A stretch of DNA of 64,000 bases from Thalassobacillus cyri (GCF_900107755.1 NZ_FNQR01000008.1:124001-188000); one strand, 5' to 3'. Counted from the stretch's first letter, positions 1-9,099 are shown. Numbers and translations are program-made. The notes: generated by a model not told the origin, from the letters alone.

Positions 1-100
1 ATAACACTGGTTAACATTTGAGGGAAGGTATCTCATTTTTAAAATGAAGAGGAAGAGTTTTTATCATGGTTTGAGTATATCTTTTTAAATTTACCTCAGT

Positions 101-135
101 CCGGAGCCCCCAAAATCTGGAGGACCCGGGGTGTT
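101..135. repeat. Dispersed intergenic palindrome, copy 1
   Basis: Intergenic palindrome with core AAAATCTGGAGGACCCGGGG, 38 bases before the cdaR start. The same core with CCGG/CCGG ends recurs at 3944-3986 and 13443-13478, and in decayed form at 32964-33000. The remaining upstream bases 1-100 show no gene I can support. Confidence 0.6.
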
Positions 136-172
136 GTGATAAAATAGGCAAAGTACAAGAGGGGGCATATCT

Positions 173-1258
173 ATGAAGATTACAGAAGATCTCGGTAATG
201 AAATCATTCAGCGTCTGGCACCATATATTCATGTTCCGATGAATTTGATGGATCCTGAAGGCAGAATAGTAGCAAGTTCTGATCCTTCTCGAATCATGGA
301 GATTCATCAAGGTGCCATTTACGTGATGCAACATAAACAAGACTTGATTATAGGCGATGAGAATATCGAGGATTTTCCTGGTGCGAAACAAGGGGTGAAC
401 CTCCCAATCCGTCATCGTGATGAGCTCGCTGGTGTCGTCGGCCTTACTGGGGACCCGGAATCCATCATGCAAGCTGCTGGTATGACGAAGGCCTCCGTGG
501 AAATTGCTTTGGAACAGATTTATATTCAGCGCCAGGTGTTTTATAAGGAACGCCAGTGGGAGAATTGGCTTCAGCAGCTTTTGCATCCATCCGGTATCCA
601 CGAAGAATTTTTGACACAAGAAGCAAGATACACCCTGGCTACGGATGTAACTGGAGAGTGGCGGGTCCTTTCGGTTTATTCCGATAGACTATCTGAAAAA
701 GGAGATCAAATAAAAGTTGTTGCTGATCAGTTGGCTTTACAGCCGCTTTTTGCGATTTTATATAGTGAAAAGGAATGTGTTGTCGCTCTGCCAGCTGAAG
801 AACAAGCCCCTGTTGTGTTTGCGGAAAAACTGGTACAGCGGATTGGCGGCCAGACACGGGTAGGCATAGGTGAGGTAGGAAGCGGTATCAATGGCCTGCG
901 TCAGTCCTATTTTCAAGCGAAGCAGGCACTGCGATTTTCAGACTTGTCCACTACGGTAGCTGTCAGCTCGGACTGGGAGTTAGAGAGGGTGATCGATGCT
1001 ATTCCTGATGATGCTTACAATTCAATCGTTTTAGCTTATCAACAAAAATTGCAGGCGTTAGGTGCACCATATATTCGCACGCTGAAACAGTTTTTAGAAA
1101 ACAATTTTAAAGTGAAAGAAACGGCTGAGTCTCTGCATATACATAGGAATACACTGAACTATAGGCTTGGGCAGATCACCGAAAAAGTAGGACTGAACCC
1201 GCAATTATTCAAAGATGCCAGCTTGTTGTACATGATACTTCAGCGAATCGACCACTGA
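173..1258 (+). CDS. cdaR: CdaR-family sugar-diacid/glycerate regulator
   Basis: Transcription activator that senses sugar diacids or glycerate. The 361 residues carry an N-terminal sugar-diacid recognition domain (about 4-135, including MNLMDPEGRIVASSDPSR), a middle linker region, and a C-terminal PucR-type helix-turn-helix (about 305-355, including HIHRNTLNYRL). Length is normal for CdaR proteins. The ATG follows GAGGGGG at a good distance. Glycerate kinase and a GntP permease follow in the same direction after 122 bases. That is the usual CdaR setting, so these two genes are the likely targets. The inducer (glycerate, glucarate or another acid) cannot be read from sequence. Confidence 0.9.
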   Translation: MKITEDLGNEIIQRLAPYIHVPMNLMDPEGRIVASSDPSRIMEIHQGAIYVMQHKQDLIIGDENIEDFPGAKQGVNLPIRHRDELAGVVGLTGDPESIMQAAGMTKASVEIALEQIYIQRQVFYKERQWENWLQQLLHPSGIHEEFLTQEARYTLATDVTGEWRVLSVYSDRLSEKGDQIKVVADQLALQPLFAILYSEKECVVALPAEEQAPVVFAEKLVQRIGGQTRVGIGEVGSGINGLRQSYFQAKQALRFSDLSTTVAVSSDWELERVIDAIPDDAYNSIVLAYQQKLQALGAPYIRTLKQFLENNFKVKETAESLHIHRNTLNYRLGQITEKVGLNPQLFKDASLLYMILQRIDH

Positions 1259-1380
1259 GCTATTGTGCACTTGCACAAATTCCGCGAGTGAAAAATCTGA
1301 AAATTTTGTCGAATATACTAATTGAATCGATCCCGTTTTTTCGGTTGAATAAAGGTAATGACGCTTGGAAGGAGTAGCTT

Positions 1381-2517
1381 ATGAAAATCGTGATTGCACC
1401 AGACTCATTCAAAGGGAGCTTGACCTCCCAGCAGGCAGCAGCAACCATGCAACGCGCGATTCAGTCAGCCAGCCCGGTCTTTAACACGGTTACAAAGCCG
1501 ATGGCTGACGGAGGAGAGGGGACACTTGATGCACTAATGGCTGCCACTGACGGGGAGAAGAAGTTTCTCAATTGTACAGGTCCTTTGGGAGAAGAAAGGA
1601 CTAGTTGGTATGCCACACTGAAAAATGAAACCGCTGTCATAGAAGTTGCCACCATTGCTGGTTTGACGCTGGTTCCTGAGGAAAAAAGGAACCCTGACCT
1701 CACCACGTCCTTCGGGATTGGAGAGGCTATCAAAGACGCTATCGATGAAGGATTCACGGAGATTCTGGTTGGTTTAGGCGGGAGCTCTACGAATGACGGT
1801 GGTCTTGGCATGCTTCAGGCACTGGGGTTAAAAGCTTTTGATGGAAAAGGCAGGGAACTTCCTGCCAAGGGCGCATCGATCCTCAAAGTAACTGAACTTG
1901 ATTTCAGCCAGCTCGATGAACGTTTGAAAAATGTCGAGATAAAAGTAGCCTGTGATGTTGATAACCCACTGACTGGACCGCGTGGTGCGTCAGCTGTATA
2001 CGGTCCACAAAAAGGTGCAACCGAGCAGCAGGTAGAACACTATGACGCCGCAATGGAGCGCTATGGCAAACTGACCGAAGCGGAAATCGGAAAAAATCAT
2101 ATGGAAGTAGGAGGTGCCGGAGCTGCAGGCGGTCTGGGATTCGCATTACTGACCATTGGCGCAGAGTTGGTTTCAGGCGCGAAGCTGATTGCTGAAGCAA
2201 TCGGTTTGGAAGAAAGCCTCGCAGATGCTGATCTGGTTTTTACAGGGGAAGGACAGAGCGATGAACAGACATTATACGGGAAAGCACCTGGATATGTCGC
2301 CGAGCTTGCCCGAAAGCATGGCCTACCGATCGTACTTGTGTCTGGCAGTATTGGTGGAAACGTAGAAGAACTCAATCGACTTTTTGCCGGATGCTTTTCT
2401 ATCATTACAGGACCGATGCGTCTTGAGGACTGCATCACCCACGCGGAACAACTTTTATATGACGCTACGACGCAAATCATTCATTTGATTGAAACGACAT
2501 CTAGATTGGAAATTTAA
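1381..2517 (+). CDS. glxK: Glycerate kinase
   Basis: Phosphorylates D-glycerate with ATP to a phosphoglycerate that enters lower glycolysis in the cytoplasm. At 378 residues it has the usual length of the GlxK/GarK family. Visible family motifs are the N-terminal APDSFKGSLTS, ADGGEGT near residue 43, the glycine-rich GLGGSSTNDGG near 131 and GEGQSDEQT near 287. The start is ATG after GGAAGGAG. It sits between cdaR and a GntP permease with a 15-base gap to the latter, so the pair is probably cotranscribed. The family includes 2-phosphoglycerate-forming enzymes; which isomer is made here is not visible. Confidence 0.93.
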   Translation: MKIVIAPDSFKGSLTSQQAAATMQRAIQSASPVFNTVTKPMADGGEGTLDALMAATDGEKKFLNCTGPLGEERTSWYATLKNETAVIEVATIAGLTLVPEEKRNPDLTTSFGIGEAIKDAIDEGFTEILVGLGGSSTNDGGLGMLQALGLKAFDGKGRELPAKGASILKVTELDFSQLDERLKNVEIKVACDVDNPLTGPRGASAVYGPQKGATEQQVEHYDAAMERYGKLTEAEIGKNHMEVGGAGAAGGLGFALLTIGAELVSGAKLIAEAIGLEESLADADLVFTGEGQSDEQTLYGKAPGYVAELARKHGLPIVLVSGSIGGNVEELNRLFAGCFSIITGPMRLEDCITHAEQLLYDATTQIIHLIETTSRLEI

Positions 2518-2532
2518 GAGAGGAGTGATCAA

Positions 2533-3888
2533 GTGGAAGGTATCGGTCTTATTTTAGTTATTACTTTAGGGGTATTATTTGTAATTTTTGCTACAGCTAA
2601 ATTGAAGCTTCATCCATTTCTATCATTATTGATCGCTGCATTCGGAATAGGGATTGTGGCGGGACTTCCATTAGCGGACGTAGTCGAAGCTGTCAATGGA
2701 GGATTTGGAGGACTGATGGGCGGCATCGGACTGGTCATCGTGTTCGGTACGATCATCGGAGTTATTTTAGAAAAATCAGGAGCGGCCTTGCGCATGGCGG
2801 AAGTCGTTTTGCGTATCGTTGGGGAAAAACGTCCGCAGCTTGCCATGAGTGTCATCGGAAGTATTGTCAGTATTCCGGTATTTTGTGACTCTGGTTATGT
2901 CATTTTATCGTCTCTGAAGAAAGCGCTTGCGCGTAAAGCGAAGGTCACCGTCGCTTCCATGGCAATCGCATTGTCTACCGGTTTGTTCGCAACCCATACA
3001 CTGGTGCCACCGACACCCGGCCCGATTGCAGCGGCAGGTAACATCGGAGCGGAAAACTATTTGGGAACCGTCATCCTGGTCGGTTTCATCGTTGCTATTC
3101 CGGTAATTATCGCCGGTTATCTATGGGCGATAAAAGCAGGTACAAAAATACATATCGAGGGAGAAGACGATCATTCCTTCGATTACGATACGATTGTAAA
3201 AGAATTCGGCGACATGCCATCGACGTTCAAATCATTCGCACCAATTCTTGTTCCGATTCTGTTGATCGGTTTCAGTTCGGTGATTACTTTTGCCGGATGG
3301 GAAGGGACTTTCTTCGATATCTTCCTATTCCTCGGTGCACCAGTAGTTGCTTTGTTGATCGGCGTTTTATTCGCATTCGGTCTGTTGCCAAAGTATGATG
3401 AAGAAACATTGACCCAGTGGGTAGGAATCGGAATTAAAGAAGCAGCTCCGATCCTGTTGATTACAGGTGCAGGTGGAGCTTTCGGATCTGTCATTAAAGC
3501 GACACCAGTTGCCGAATTCATCAAAGGGTTCGCATCCAATGATGTATTTGCTGGTGCCATGTTCGTATTCATACCATTCCTGATTGCTGCTGCATTGAAA
3601 ACAGCACAAGGTTCTTCCACTGCAGCACTGGTCATCACATCTACGTTGGTAGCGCCGTTACTGGGTCAAATGGGAATCGAAGGCGCAATGCCGCTTGCGC
3701 TGGTAGTCATGTCTGTCGGAGCGGGTGCGATGGTCGTATCCCACGTGAATGACAGCTACTTCTGGGTAGTGAAAGAGTTCAGCGGTATGTCCGTTACACA
3801 AGCCTATAAAGCACAGACAGCAGGTACGTTGATCCAGGGTATCGTAGCGATTCTGGTAACCTTCGTTCTGTGGCTGATTTTTGTTTGA
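2533..3888 (+). CDS. GntP-family gluconate/glycerate:H+ symporter
   Basis: Polytopic inner-membrane permease of 451 residues, almost entirely hydrophobic, in the gluconate:H+ symporter (GntP) family. Typical features are the N-terminal LHPFLSLLIAAFGIGIVAG stretch, VFCDSGYVIL near residue 117, THTLVPPTPGPIAAAG near 154 and the C-terminal VSHVNDSYFWVVKEFSG. The start is GTG at 2533, preceded by AGAGGAGTG. Position after glycerate kinase suggests glycerate as substrate rather than gluconate; this is inference from context. An intrinsic terminator follows at 3898. Confidence 0.9.
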   Translation: MEGIGLILVITLGVLFVIFATAKLKLHPFLSLLIAAFGIGIVAGLPLADVVEAVNGGFGGLMGGIGLVIVFGTIIGVILEKSGAALRMAEVVLRIVGEKRPQLAMSVIGSIVSIPVFCDSGYVILSSLKKALARKAKVTVASMAIALSTGLFATHTLVPPTPGPIAAAGNIGAENYLGTVILVGFIVAIPVIIAGYLWAIKAGTKIHIEGEDDHSFDYDTIVKEFGDMPSTFKSFAPILVPILLIGFSSVITFAGWEGTFFDIFLFLGAPVVALLIGVLFAFGLLPKYDEETLTQWVGIGIKEAAPILLITGAGGAFGSVIKATPVAEFIKGFASNDVFAGAMFVFIPFLIAAALKTAQGSSTAALVITSTLVAPLLGQMGIEGAMPLALVVMSVGAGAMVVSHVNDSYFWVVKEFSGMSVTQAYKAQTAGTLIQGIVAILVTFVLWLIFV

Positions 3889-3897
3889 TAGAGTAGG

Positions 3898-3926
3898 AGT
3901 CCTGTATTTTCAGGGCTTCTTTTTTG
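3898..3926 (+). terminator. Intrinsic terminator after gntP
   Basis: A 7-bp stem (AGTCCTG with CAGGGCT, one G-T pair) and a 6-base loop are followed by TTCTTTTTTG. It lies 10 bases after the permease stop and would end the cdaR-glxK-gntP transcript. Confidence 0.75.
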
Positions 3927-3943
3927 TTTAAGATAGGGTTAAA

Positions 3944-3986
3944 CACACCATAGGACCTCCAGATTTTGGAGAGCTCGGGGAGTGTT
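3944..3986. repeat. Dispersed intergenic palindrome, copy 2
   Basis: Same element as at 101-135 in the opposite orientation (CTCCAGATTTTGGAG core with GGAC and CTCGGGG flanks, bounded by ACAC and GTGTTA). It lies between the convergent gntP and GntR regulator genes, after a separate terminator, so it is not needed to end either transcript. Confidence 0.6.
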
Positions 3987-4019
3987 AGCAGTGGTACCCA
4001 AGTCCTCCATACAACTCTA

Positions 4020-4715
4020 CTACCGGATCATTTCCTCATTATTTTTGATCATCTTAATAACTGTCTTTGTCGGTTCGAATTCCTCTTTTTCCTTCAGTAG
4101 ATTTAAATACGCTTTGTGTGTCGCCAGCGTTCGTTCAATATTGTTGGAATGCTTAAAATGAATCATTTTCGGGCGAATCAGTTCATAAATGGTACGGCCG
4201 ATTTCGATTGTAAAAGGATTCTCGGTTTCTTCCAGTACTGCATAATGGAACTCAAGGTCGATGTCGGCAAGCTCCTCAGAACTTAAAGATGGGTTCATAC
4301 GGTCTACCTGGGAGTGATAGACCGCTTCAATTTTATCCAAATTCTTATGCTCTTTGGTAATGATCATGTTCATCAGTAACACTTCGAAATGCTGCCGGAA
4401 TTCGATGAGTTGTTCCATGTTGTGGCTATGCATGATCAGGCTGAATACCAATGGATTCATTGTTAAATGAGATGAATGTTGGGTGATGAACATTCCTTCA
4501 CCACGCTTGATTTCAATTACGCCAATCGCTTCTAATATTTTTATGGCTTCACGGACAGGTGTCCGGCTTACTCCTAATTGTTCAATCAATTCCATCTCGG
4601 TTGGCAATTTATCTCCAGGCTTCAATTCTCCGTTAACGAGATTGTCTTTTACCATCGATACGATCTCCATGGACTTCGTACGGTGAGTGTTGAGTTTATT
4701 AAAGGCGATGGGCAC
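4020..4715 (-). CDS. GntR/FadR-family transcriptional regulator
   Basis: DNA-binding repressor of 231 residues. The N-terminal winged helix (about 12-80) contains PGDKLPTEMELIEQLGVSRT followed by PVREAIKILEA, the classic GntR signature. The C-terminal all-helical domain (about 95-225) is FCD/FadR type, which binds small organic acids. The start is GTG at 4715 with AAAGGATG upstream. It is divergent from the glcD-TRAP operon, and the 202-base gap holds a palindrome just past the forward -10, so control of that operon and probably of itself is likely. Confidence 0.88.
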   Translation of the reverse strand: MPIAFNKLNTHRTKSMEIVSMVKDNLVNGELKPGDKLPTEMELIEQLGVSRTPVREAIKILEAIGVIEIKRGEGMFITQHSSHLTMNPLVFSLIMHSHNMEQLIEFRQHFEVLLMNMIITKEHKNLDKIEAVYHSQVDRMNPSLSSEELADIDLEFHYAVLEETENPFTIEIGRTIYELIRPKMIHFKHSNNIERTLATHKAYLNLLKEKEEFEPTKTVIKMIKNNEEMIR

Positions 4716-4770
4716 TATGTATCATCCTTTACAAAAGATTTTTAAAAATATAAATTTTCTTTAAATTTCG

Positions 4771-4832
4771 TTTACAAGTTAAGAATATTCAGATAATATG
4801 TACTATATATAATACATCATACATATGATGTA
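4771..4832 (+). promoter_or_regulatory. Promoter and operator of the glcD-TRAP operon
   Basis: A sigma-A type promoter, TTTACA at 4771, a 17-base spacer and TAATAT at 4794. Just downstream at 4813-4832 lies an inverted repeat with 8-bp perfect arms (TACATCAT and ATGATGTA, 4-base spacer), placed about +7 to +26. This is a natural position for a GntR-type repressor to block initiation. Confidence 0.7.
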
Positions 4833-4917
4833 CGCATCAATTTTTTCGGAAAGTGGCTGTTTAAAGTAGGGAGCGAGGGAGGCATGGGAGAAATCTTATG
4901 GTAAGAGGGGGAAGACA

Positions 4918-6276
4918 TTGGATTTTTTAGATGAATTAATTCAAATCACTTCTAATGAACGCGTGAGCACGAATGAAACCGTCCTCGAGCAGCATTCGAA
5001 AGATGAGGCGTATCTCGAGCCGAAGAATCCGGATTACGTCGTGTTTCCAATAAATAGTGAGGAAGTGTCCGCAGTTATCAAACTTGCTAATAAACACAAA
5101 ATCCCGGTTGTCCCTTTTGGGTTGGGGACAAGCCTGGAAGGTCACGTGATTCCTTACTATGGAGGTATTAGTCTCGATTTCTCTTTAATGAATAAAAGTA
5201 TTGAAGTTCGCCCTGATGATTTTCTAGTCACCGTCGATCCAGGGGTCACAAGATCTCAGCTGAACAAAAAATTAAAGCAGTATGGGCTGTTTTTCTCCGT
5301 AGATCCTGGTGCTGATGCCACCCTTGGTGGGATGGCGGCAACCAATGCGAGTGGAACGACGTCTGTAAGGTACGGAGTCATGCGTGATCAAGTAAGGAAT
5401 CTCGAGGTAGTTTTACCGAATGGAGAGATTATCGAGACAGGGAATTTAGCTGTGAAATCTTCGTCTGGCTATCATCTGTCGAGTTTGTTCGTAGGCTCTG
5501 AAGGAACACTTGGATGCATTACCCAATTGACGCTTGGTGTTTACGGAATTCCGGAAGTCATTGTGGCAGCACGTGTATCATTTGCTGACTTACAAGGTGC
5601 GGTCGAAGCAGTCGTTGATCTTTTGGCAGGAGGAATACAGCTTGCTCGGGTGGAGCTTGTTGATGAGCATTCGATCCGGCAGGTGAACCTCTCTAATGAA
5701 AGGGATTTTGAGGAGGCACCGACCTTATTCCTTGAGTTTCACGGAAATGATGCAGGTGTGGAGCATGACATTAGTTTCGCTAAGGAGCTTTTAGCAGAGG
5801 CAGAAGGAAGTAATATCATTTTTGAAAAGGATGTGAAGGACCGGAACGCTTTATGGGAAGCACGTCATAACTTGGCATACTCATTCGTTCATGGTCATCC
5901 GGGTAAAAAAATGATGGTTACGGACGTTTGTCTTCCTATCTCTGAATTGGCAGGCGGCATCCAAGCCGCTCGGGAGAAAATGGATGCCCTTTCACTTGAT
6001 GGAGCGTTGCTCGGACATGTGGGAGATGGGAATTTCCATGCCTTATTAATGATAGACATGACGGATGAGGAAGAAAAAAGGAAAGCTGAAGCATTTAACG
6101 AGTACATTGTCCATTACGCCATTGATCGAGGCGGCACATGTACAGGAGAACATGGCGTTGGTGCAGGAAAAAAGAAATACCAGCAGAAAGAACATGGCCA
6201 ATCATTTGAAGTTATGCGTCAAATCAAGCACGCCATCGATCCGAACAATATTATGAATCCCGGGAAAATTTTTTAA
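4918..6276 (+). CDS. glcD: FAD-linked glycolate/D-lactate oxidase (GlcD type)
   Basis: Flavoprotein that oxidises a 2-hydroxy acid such as glycolate or D-lactate to the 2-oxo acid, passing electrons to the respiratory chain. In 452 residues it has the PCMH FAD-binding half (PFGLGTSLEGHV, DPGADATLGGMAATNASGTT, GSEGTLGCITQLTL) and the FAD-oxidase C-terminal half (GHVGDGNFHALL, GTCTGEHGVG). The start is TTG at 4918 behind AGAGGGGGA; no better ATG is in frame. It is the first gene of an operon with a TRAP transporter, a tartrate-type dehydrogenase, an SDR and an aldehyde dehydrogenase. The partner GlcE/GlcF subunits are absent here, so a single-subunit D-lactate dehydrogenase-like enzyme is also possible. 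Confidence 0.85.
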   Translation: MDFLDELIQITSNERVSTNETVLEQHSKDEAYLEPKNPDYVVFPINSEEVSAVIKLANKHKIPVVPFGLGTSLEGHVIPYYGGISLDFSLMNKSIEVRPDDFLVTVDPGVTRSQLNKKLKQYGLFFSVDPGADATLGGMAATNASGTTSVRYGVMRDQVRNLEVVLPNGEIIETGNLAVKSSSGYHLSSLFVGSEGTLGCITQLTLGVYGIPEVIVAARVSFADLQGAVEAVVDLLAGGIQLARVELVDEHSIRQVNLSNERDFEEAPTLFLEFHGNDAGVEHDISFAKELLAEAEGSNIIFEKDVKDRNALWEARHNLAYSFVHGHPGKKMMVTDVCLPISELAGGIQAAREKMDALSLDGALLGHVGDGNFHALLMIDMTDEEEKRKAEAFNEYIVHYAIDRGGTCTGEHGVGAGKKKYQQKEHGQSFEVMRQIKHAIDPNNIMNPGKIF

Positions 6277-6297
6277 AGGGGATAGGAGGAAGAGAAA

Positions 6298-7296
6298 ATG
6301 AAAAAGTTCATGTTAATGTTAGTTTCATTTTTATTATTGATGGTTGTTACAGCCTGTGGTGGTAATGGGGATGAAGAGGCTTCCGGTGAGAGTGGAGAAA
6401 CCTATACCCTGCAAGCTGGACACTCACTGCCTGAAGACCACCCGTATCATCTAGGGTTTTTGGAAATGGCGAAAAATGTAGAGGAACGTACAGATGGCAG
6501 AGTGAAAATCGAAGTTTTCCCGAACAGTGAAATTGGGGCCGAACGAGAGCTGACGGAAGGGATGACGCTCGGAACTGTTGATTTAGTTGTTTCCTCAACG
6601 GCTCCGGTAACGAACTTTGTGCCTGAGCTTGCTGTACTGGATGTGCCGTTCATCTTCAATGACCGTGATTCTGCTGTGAAGGTTTTGGAAGGGGACGTAG
6701 GAAAAACGTTATTTTCTAAAATGGAAGAAGAAGGAATCATCGGTCTGTCATGGGGGGAAAACGGGTACCGTCACGTAACGAACAGCGTACGACCTATCGA
6801 GAAACCGGCTGATTTAGAAGGTTTGAAGATCCGTACGCAAGAAAATGAAATTCACTTAGCTGCTTTTGAAGCACTGGGCGCTCAGCCAACTCCAATGGCT
6901 TGGACAGAAGCACTCACCGCTTTACAGCAAGGAGTTGTTGATGCTCAAGAAAACCCGGCTATTGTTGTCGACCAATTCAAGTTATATGAGAACCAAAAAT
7001 ATATGACGTTGACTGGACATGTATATTCAGTTGCTGTCTATATGATGAGTAAACAAACTTACGATAAGCTGCCGGAAGACCTGCGGGAAATCGTTATGGA
7101 AGAAGGTAAGAAAGTGGGAGCGAAGGAACGCGAGATGATTGTTGAAATGGAGAAAGAATCTCTTCAAACCGTAAAGGATGAAGGGATGGAAATCATCGAA
7201 GATGTTGACACAAAACCGTTCCAGGAAGCAGTTAAACCGGTATATGAACAGATTGAACACCAGGATCTATTGAACCAAATTCTTGATGCTCAATAA
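6298..7296 (+). CDS. dctP: TRAP transporter substrate-binding lipoprotein (DctP)
   Basis: Extracytoplasmic binding protein for an organic acid, 332 residues. A lipoprotein signal ends in VVTAC with Cys20 as the lipid anchor. The mature part has DctP-family features: AGHSLPEDHPYHLGFLEMA, NSEIGAERELTEG, and the WTEALTALQQGVVDAQENP stretch near residue 201 that shapes the ligand site. The permease genes dctQ and dctM follow, separated by a hairpin at 7305-7330. The substrate is unknown. The neighbouring hydroxy-acid dehydrogenases suggest glycolate, lactate, tartrate or malate. Confidence 0.93.
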   Translation: MKKFMLMLVSFLLLMVVTACGGNGDEEASGESGETYTLQAGHSLPEDHPYHLGFLEMAKNVEERTDGRVKIEVFPNSEIGAERELTEGMTLGTVDLVVSSTAPVTNFVPELAVLDVPFIFNDRDSAVKVLEGDVGKTLFSKMEEEGIIGLSWGENGYRHVTNSVRPIEKPADLEGLKIRTQENEIHLAAFEALGAQPTPMAWTEALTALQQGVVDAQENPAIVVDQFKLYENQKYMTLTGHVYSVAVYMMSKQTYDKLPEDLREIVMEEGKKVGAKEREMIVEMEKESLQTVKDEGMEIIEDVDTKPFQEAVKPVYEQIEHQDLLNQILDAQ

Positions 7297-7304
7297 TAGA
7301 TTCA

Positions 7305-7330
7305 GCCGGGAAGGGCTTCCTTTCCCGGTT
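7305..7330 (+). other. Intercistronic hairpin between dctP and dctQ
   Basis: CCGGGAAGG pairs with CCTTTCCCGG with one bulged base, nine bases after the dctP stop and just before TTTCTCTTT. It may act as a leaky terminator or protect the 3' end of dctP mRNA, giving more binding protein than permease. Confidence 0.6.
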
Positions 7331-7358
7331 TCTCTTTATCAAGAGAGGAGGGACCACT

Positions 7359-7853
7359 ATCAAAATATTTATCCAGTACATAAATTTAGTGATGAAGCAT
7401 TTTTTAAACTTGTTATTGGCAGTGCTGACGATTTCCGTGTTTATGCAGGTTATCTTCCGTTTTGTAATAAATAATCCATTAGCGTGGACCGAGGAACTTG
7501 CCCGGTATTGCTTAATATGGATCACTTTTCTAGGAGCAGCTTACGCGATGTCATTAAGGGCCCATTTAGGTGTAGAGTTTTTTGTGAATCTATTTCCTTT
7601 GATAGGGAGAAAGATATTATCCGTTGTGGCGGCATTGGTTAGTATTATATTTTTTATCATGATGATTATTTATGGCTTCGAGCTGGTTAACAGCGCAATG
7701 AGACAAACTTCTCCGGTACTGCAGCTGCCTATGGGAATTGTTTATCTTGTCATTCCGATCAGCGGAATCTTTTTGATTATGAATCTGCTTTTCACGACGA
7801 TTATCGATGTGCTGCAAGGGGAGGAGGAACATCATGACGATCCTGTTATTTAG
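7359..7853 (+). CDS. dctQ: TRAP transporter small permease (DctQ), ATC start likely
   Basis: Small four-helix membrane subunit of the TRAP transporter. The frame shows ISVFMQVIFRFVINNPLAW and the EELARYCLIWITFLGAA motif typical of DctQ. The first canonical start in frame is GTG at 7389, but it has no ribosome site and leaves only four residues before the first helix. A perfect AGAGGAGGGA at 7344-7353 instead sits 5-6 bases before an ATC codon at 7359, in frame, giving the usual N-terminus (IKIFIQYINLVMKHF). The gene therefore probably starts at ATC 7359, either a true non-canonical start or an ATG changed by one base. It overlaps dctM by 20 bases. Confidence 0.8.
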   Translation: MKIFIQYINLVMKHFLNLLLAVLTISVFMQVIFRFVINNPLAWTEELARYCLIWITFLGAAYAMSLRAHLGVEFFVNLFPLIGRKILSVVAALVSIIFFIMMIIYGFELVNSAMRQTSPVLQLPMGIVYLVIPISGIFLIMNLLFTTIIDVLQGEEEHHDDPVI

Positions 7854-9099
7854 TATACTGATCGTTTTATTTTTGATCAATGTGCCGATAGCAGTCACGC
7901 TGGCAATGGCTTCCTCCATTGTTTTTCTTATAGAAGGCAACCTATCATTGATTGTTATCGTACAGCGGATGTTCAATTCTGTCGATTCTTTTCCATTGCT
8001 AGCCGTTCCTTTTTTCATTTTGGCAGGAAAACTGATGGAAAACGGTGGGATATCCAGAAGGTTGATTCACTTTGCTGATGTGGTCGTTGGACGTGTACGA
8101 GGCGGTCTTGCCATTGTATCGATTGTGGCCTGTGCTTTTTTTGCTGCGATTTCTGGGTCTGCAGCAGCAACCACTGCTGCTGTCGGGTCCTTGCTCATTC
8201 CAGCAATGGTGAAAAAAGGGTATGACAAAAATTTCTCCACTGCCCTTCAGGCAGCTGGCGGTACAGTAGGTATCATGATTCCCCCAAGTGTTCCGCTCGT
8301 ACTTTACGGAGTAACAGCTGGAGTATCCATTAGTGACTTGTTCATCGCGGGAATCATTCCAGGTGTTTTAGTTGTTGGTTCACTTATACTGCTTGTGTTC
8401 TTCATTTCTTTGAAAGAAGGGTATGGTGGGGGAGAAGCTTATACATTCAAAGACTTTATAAAAGCGTTTGGTGATGCGGTATTAGCATTGATGATGCCGG
8501 TCATCATCCTCGGCGGAATTTACGGGGGGATTTTCACAGCCACTGAAGCTGCGGTTGTCGCGGTCGTTTATGGTCTGATTATCGGTGTGTTTATCTACAG
8601 GGAAATCAAGCTGCCGGACTTGAGTGAGATTTTTGCCTCTTCTGTCGTAATCTCAGCAGTCATCATGTTCATCATCGCAGGAGCATCTGCTTTTGGCTAC
8701 TACTTGACTCGTGAGCGGATTCCAGCTGAGTTGACGGAAGCGATGCTTGGGGTGACAAATAATTGGATTGTCGCCTTGCTGATTATCAATCTTTTGCTCA
8801 TTTTTGTAGGGGTATTTCTAGAAACGTCGGCAGCTATTATCATATTGACGCCGATTTTAGTACCGATTGCCACAGCAATGGGAATCGATTTGACTCATTT
8901 CGGAATCATTATGATCGTCAACCTCGCGATCGGTTTTATTACACCACCGGTAGGGGTCAACTTATTTGTGGCTGCTAATATTGCAGGTACAAAATTCGAA
9001 AGTCTGATTCGGGCGATCATTCCATTCATTATCATTATGGTCGTCGATGTCTTGATCGTTTCTTTCTTACCATTCTTAAGTCTATGGTTGGTCAAATAA
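7834..9099 (+). CDS. dctM: TRAP transporter large permease (DctM)
   Basis: Large membrane subunit that carries the acid in with Na+, 421 residues and about 12 helices. DctM signatures include FFILAGKLMENGGISRRLI, AISGSAAATTAAVGSLLIPA, GTVGIMIPPSVPLVLYG and the C-terminal LAIGFITPPVGVNLFVA. ATG 7834 is chosen because GGGAGGAGG lies 6 bases upstream; the longer frame from 7807 has no ribosome site. The start overlaps the end of dctQ, so the two are translationally coupled. Confidence 0.92.
   Translation: MTILLFSILIVLFLINVPIAVTLAMASSIVFLIEGNLSLIVIVQRMFNSVDSFPLLAVPFFILAGKLMENGGISRRLIHFADVVVGRVRGGLAIVSIVACAFFAAISGSAAATTAAVGSLLIPAMVKKGYDKNFSTALQAAGGTVGIMIPPSVPLVLYGVTAGVSISDLFIAGIIPGVLVVGSLILLVFFISLKEGYGGGEAYTFKDFIKAFGDAVLALMMPVIILGGIYGGIFTATEAAVVAVVYGLIIGVFIYREIKLPDLSEIFASSVVISAVIMFIIAGASAFGYYLTRERIPAELTEAMLGVTNNWIVALLIINLLLIFVGVFLETSAAIIILTPILVPIATAMGIDLTHFGIIMIVNLAIGFITPPVGVNLFVAANIAGTKFESLIRAIIPFIIIMVVDVLIVSFLPFLSLWLVK

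Noticed and set aside
11-619. Minus-strand 202-residue frame at the window start
   Set aside because: It lies opposite cdaR, has low-complexity composition and no family features; a shadow of the real gene.
4884-4904. Six-codon leader frame before glcD
   Set aside because: The GAGGGAGG site is only one base from its ATG; too weak to call.
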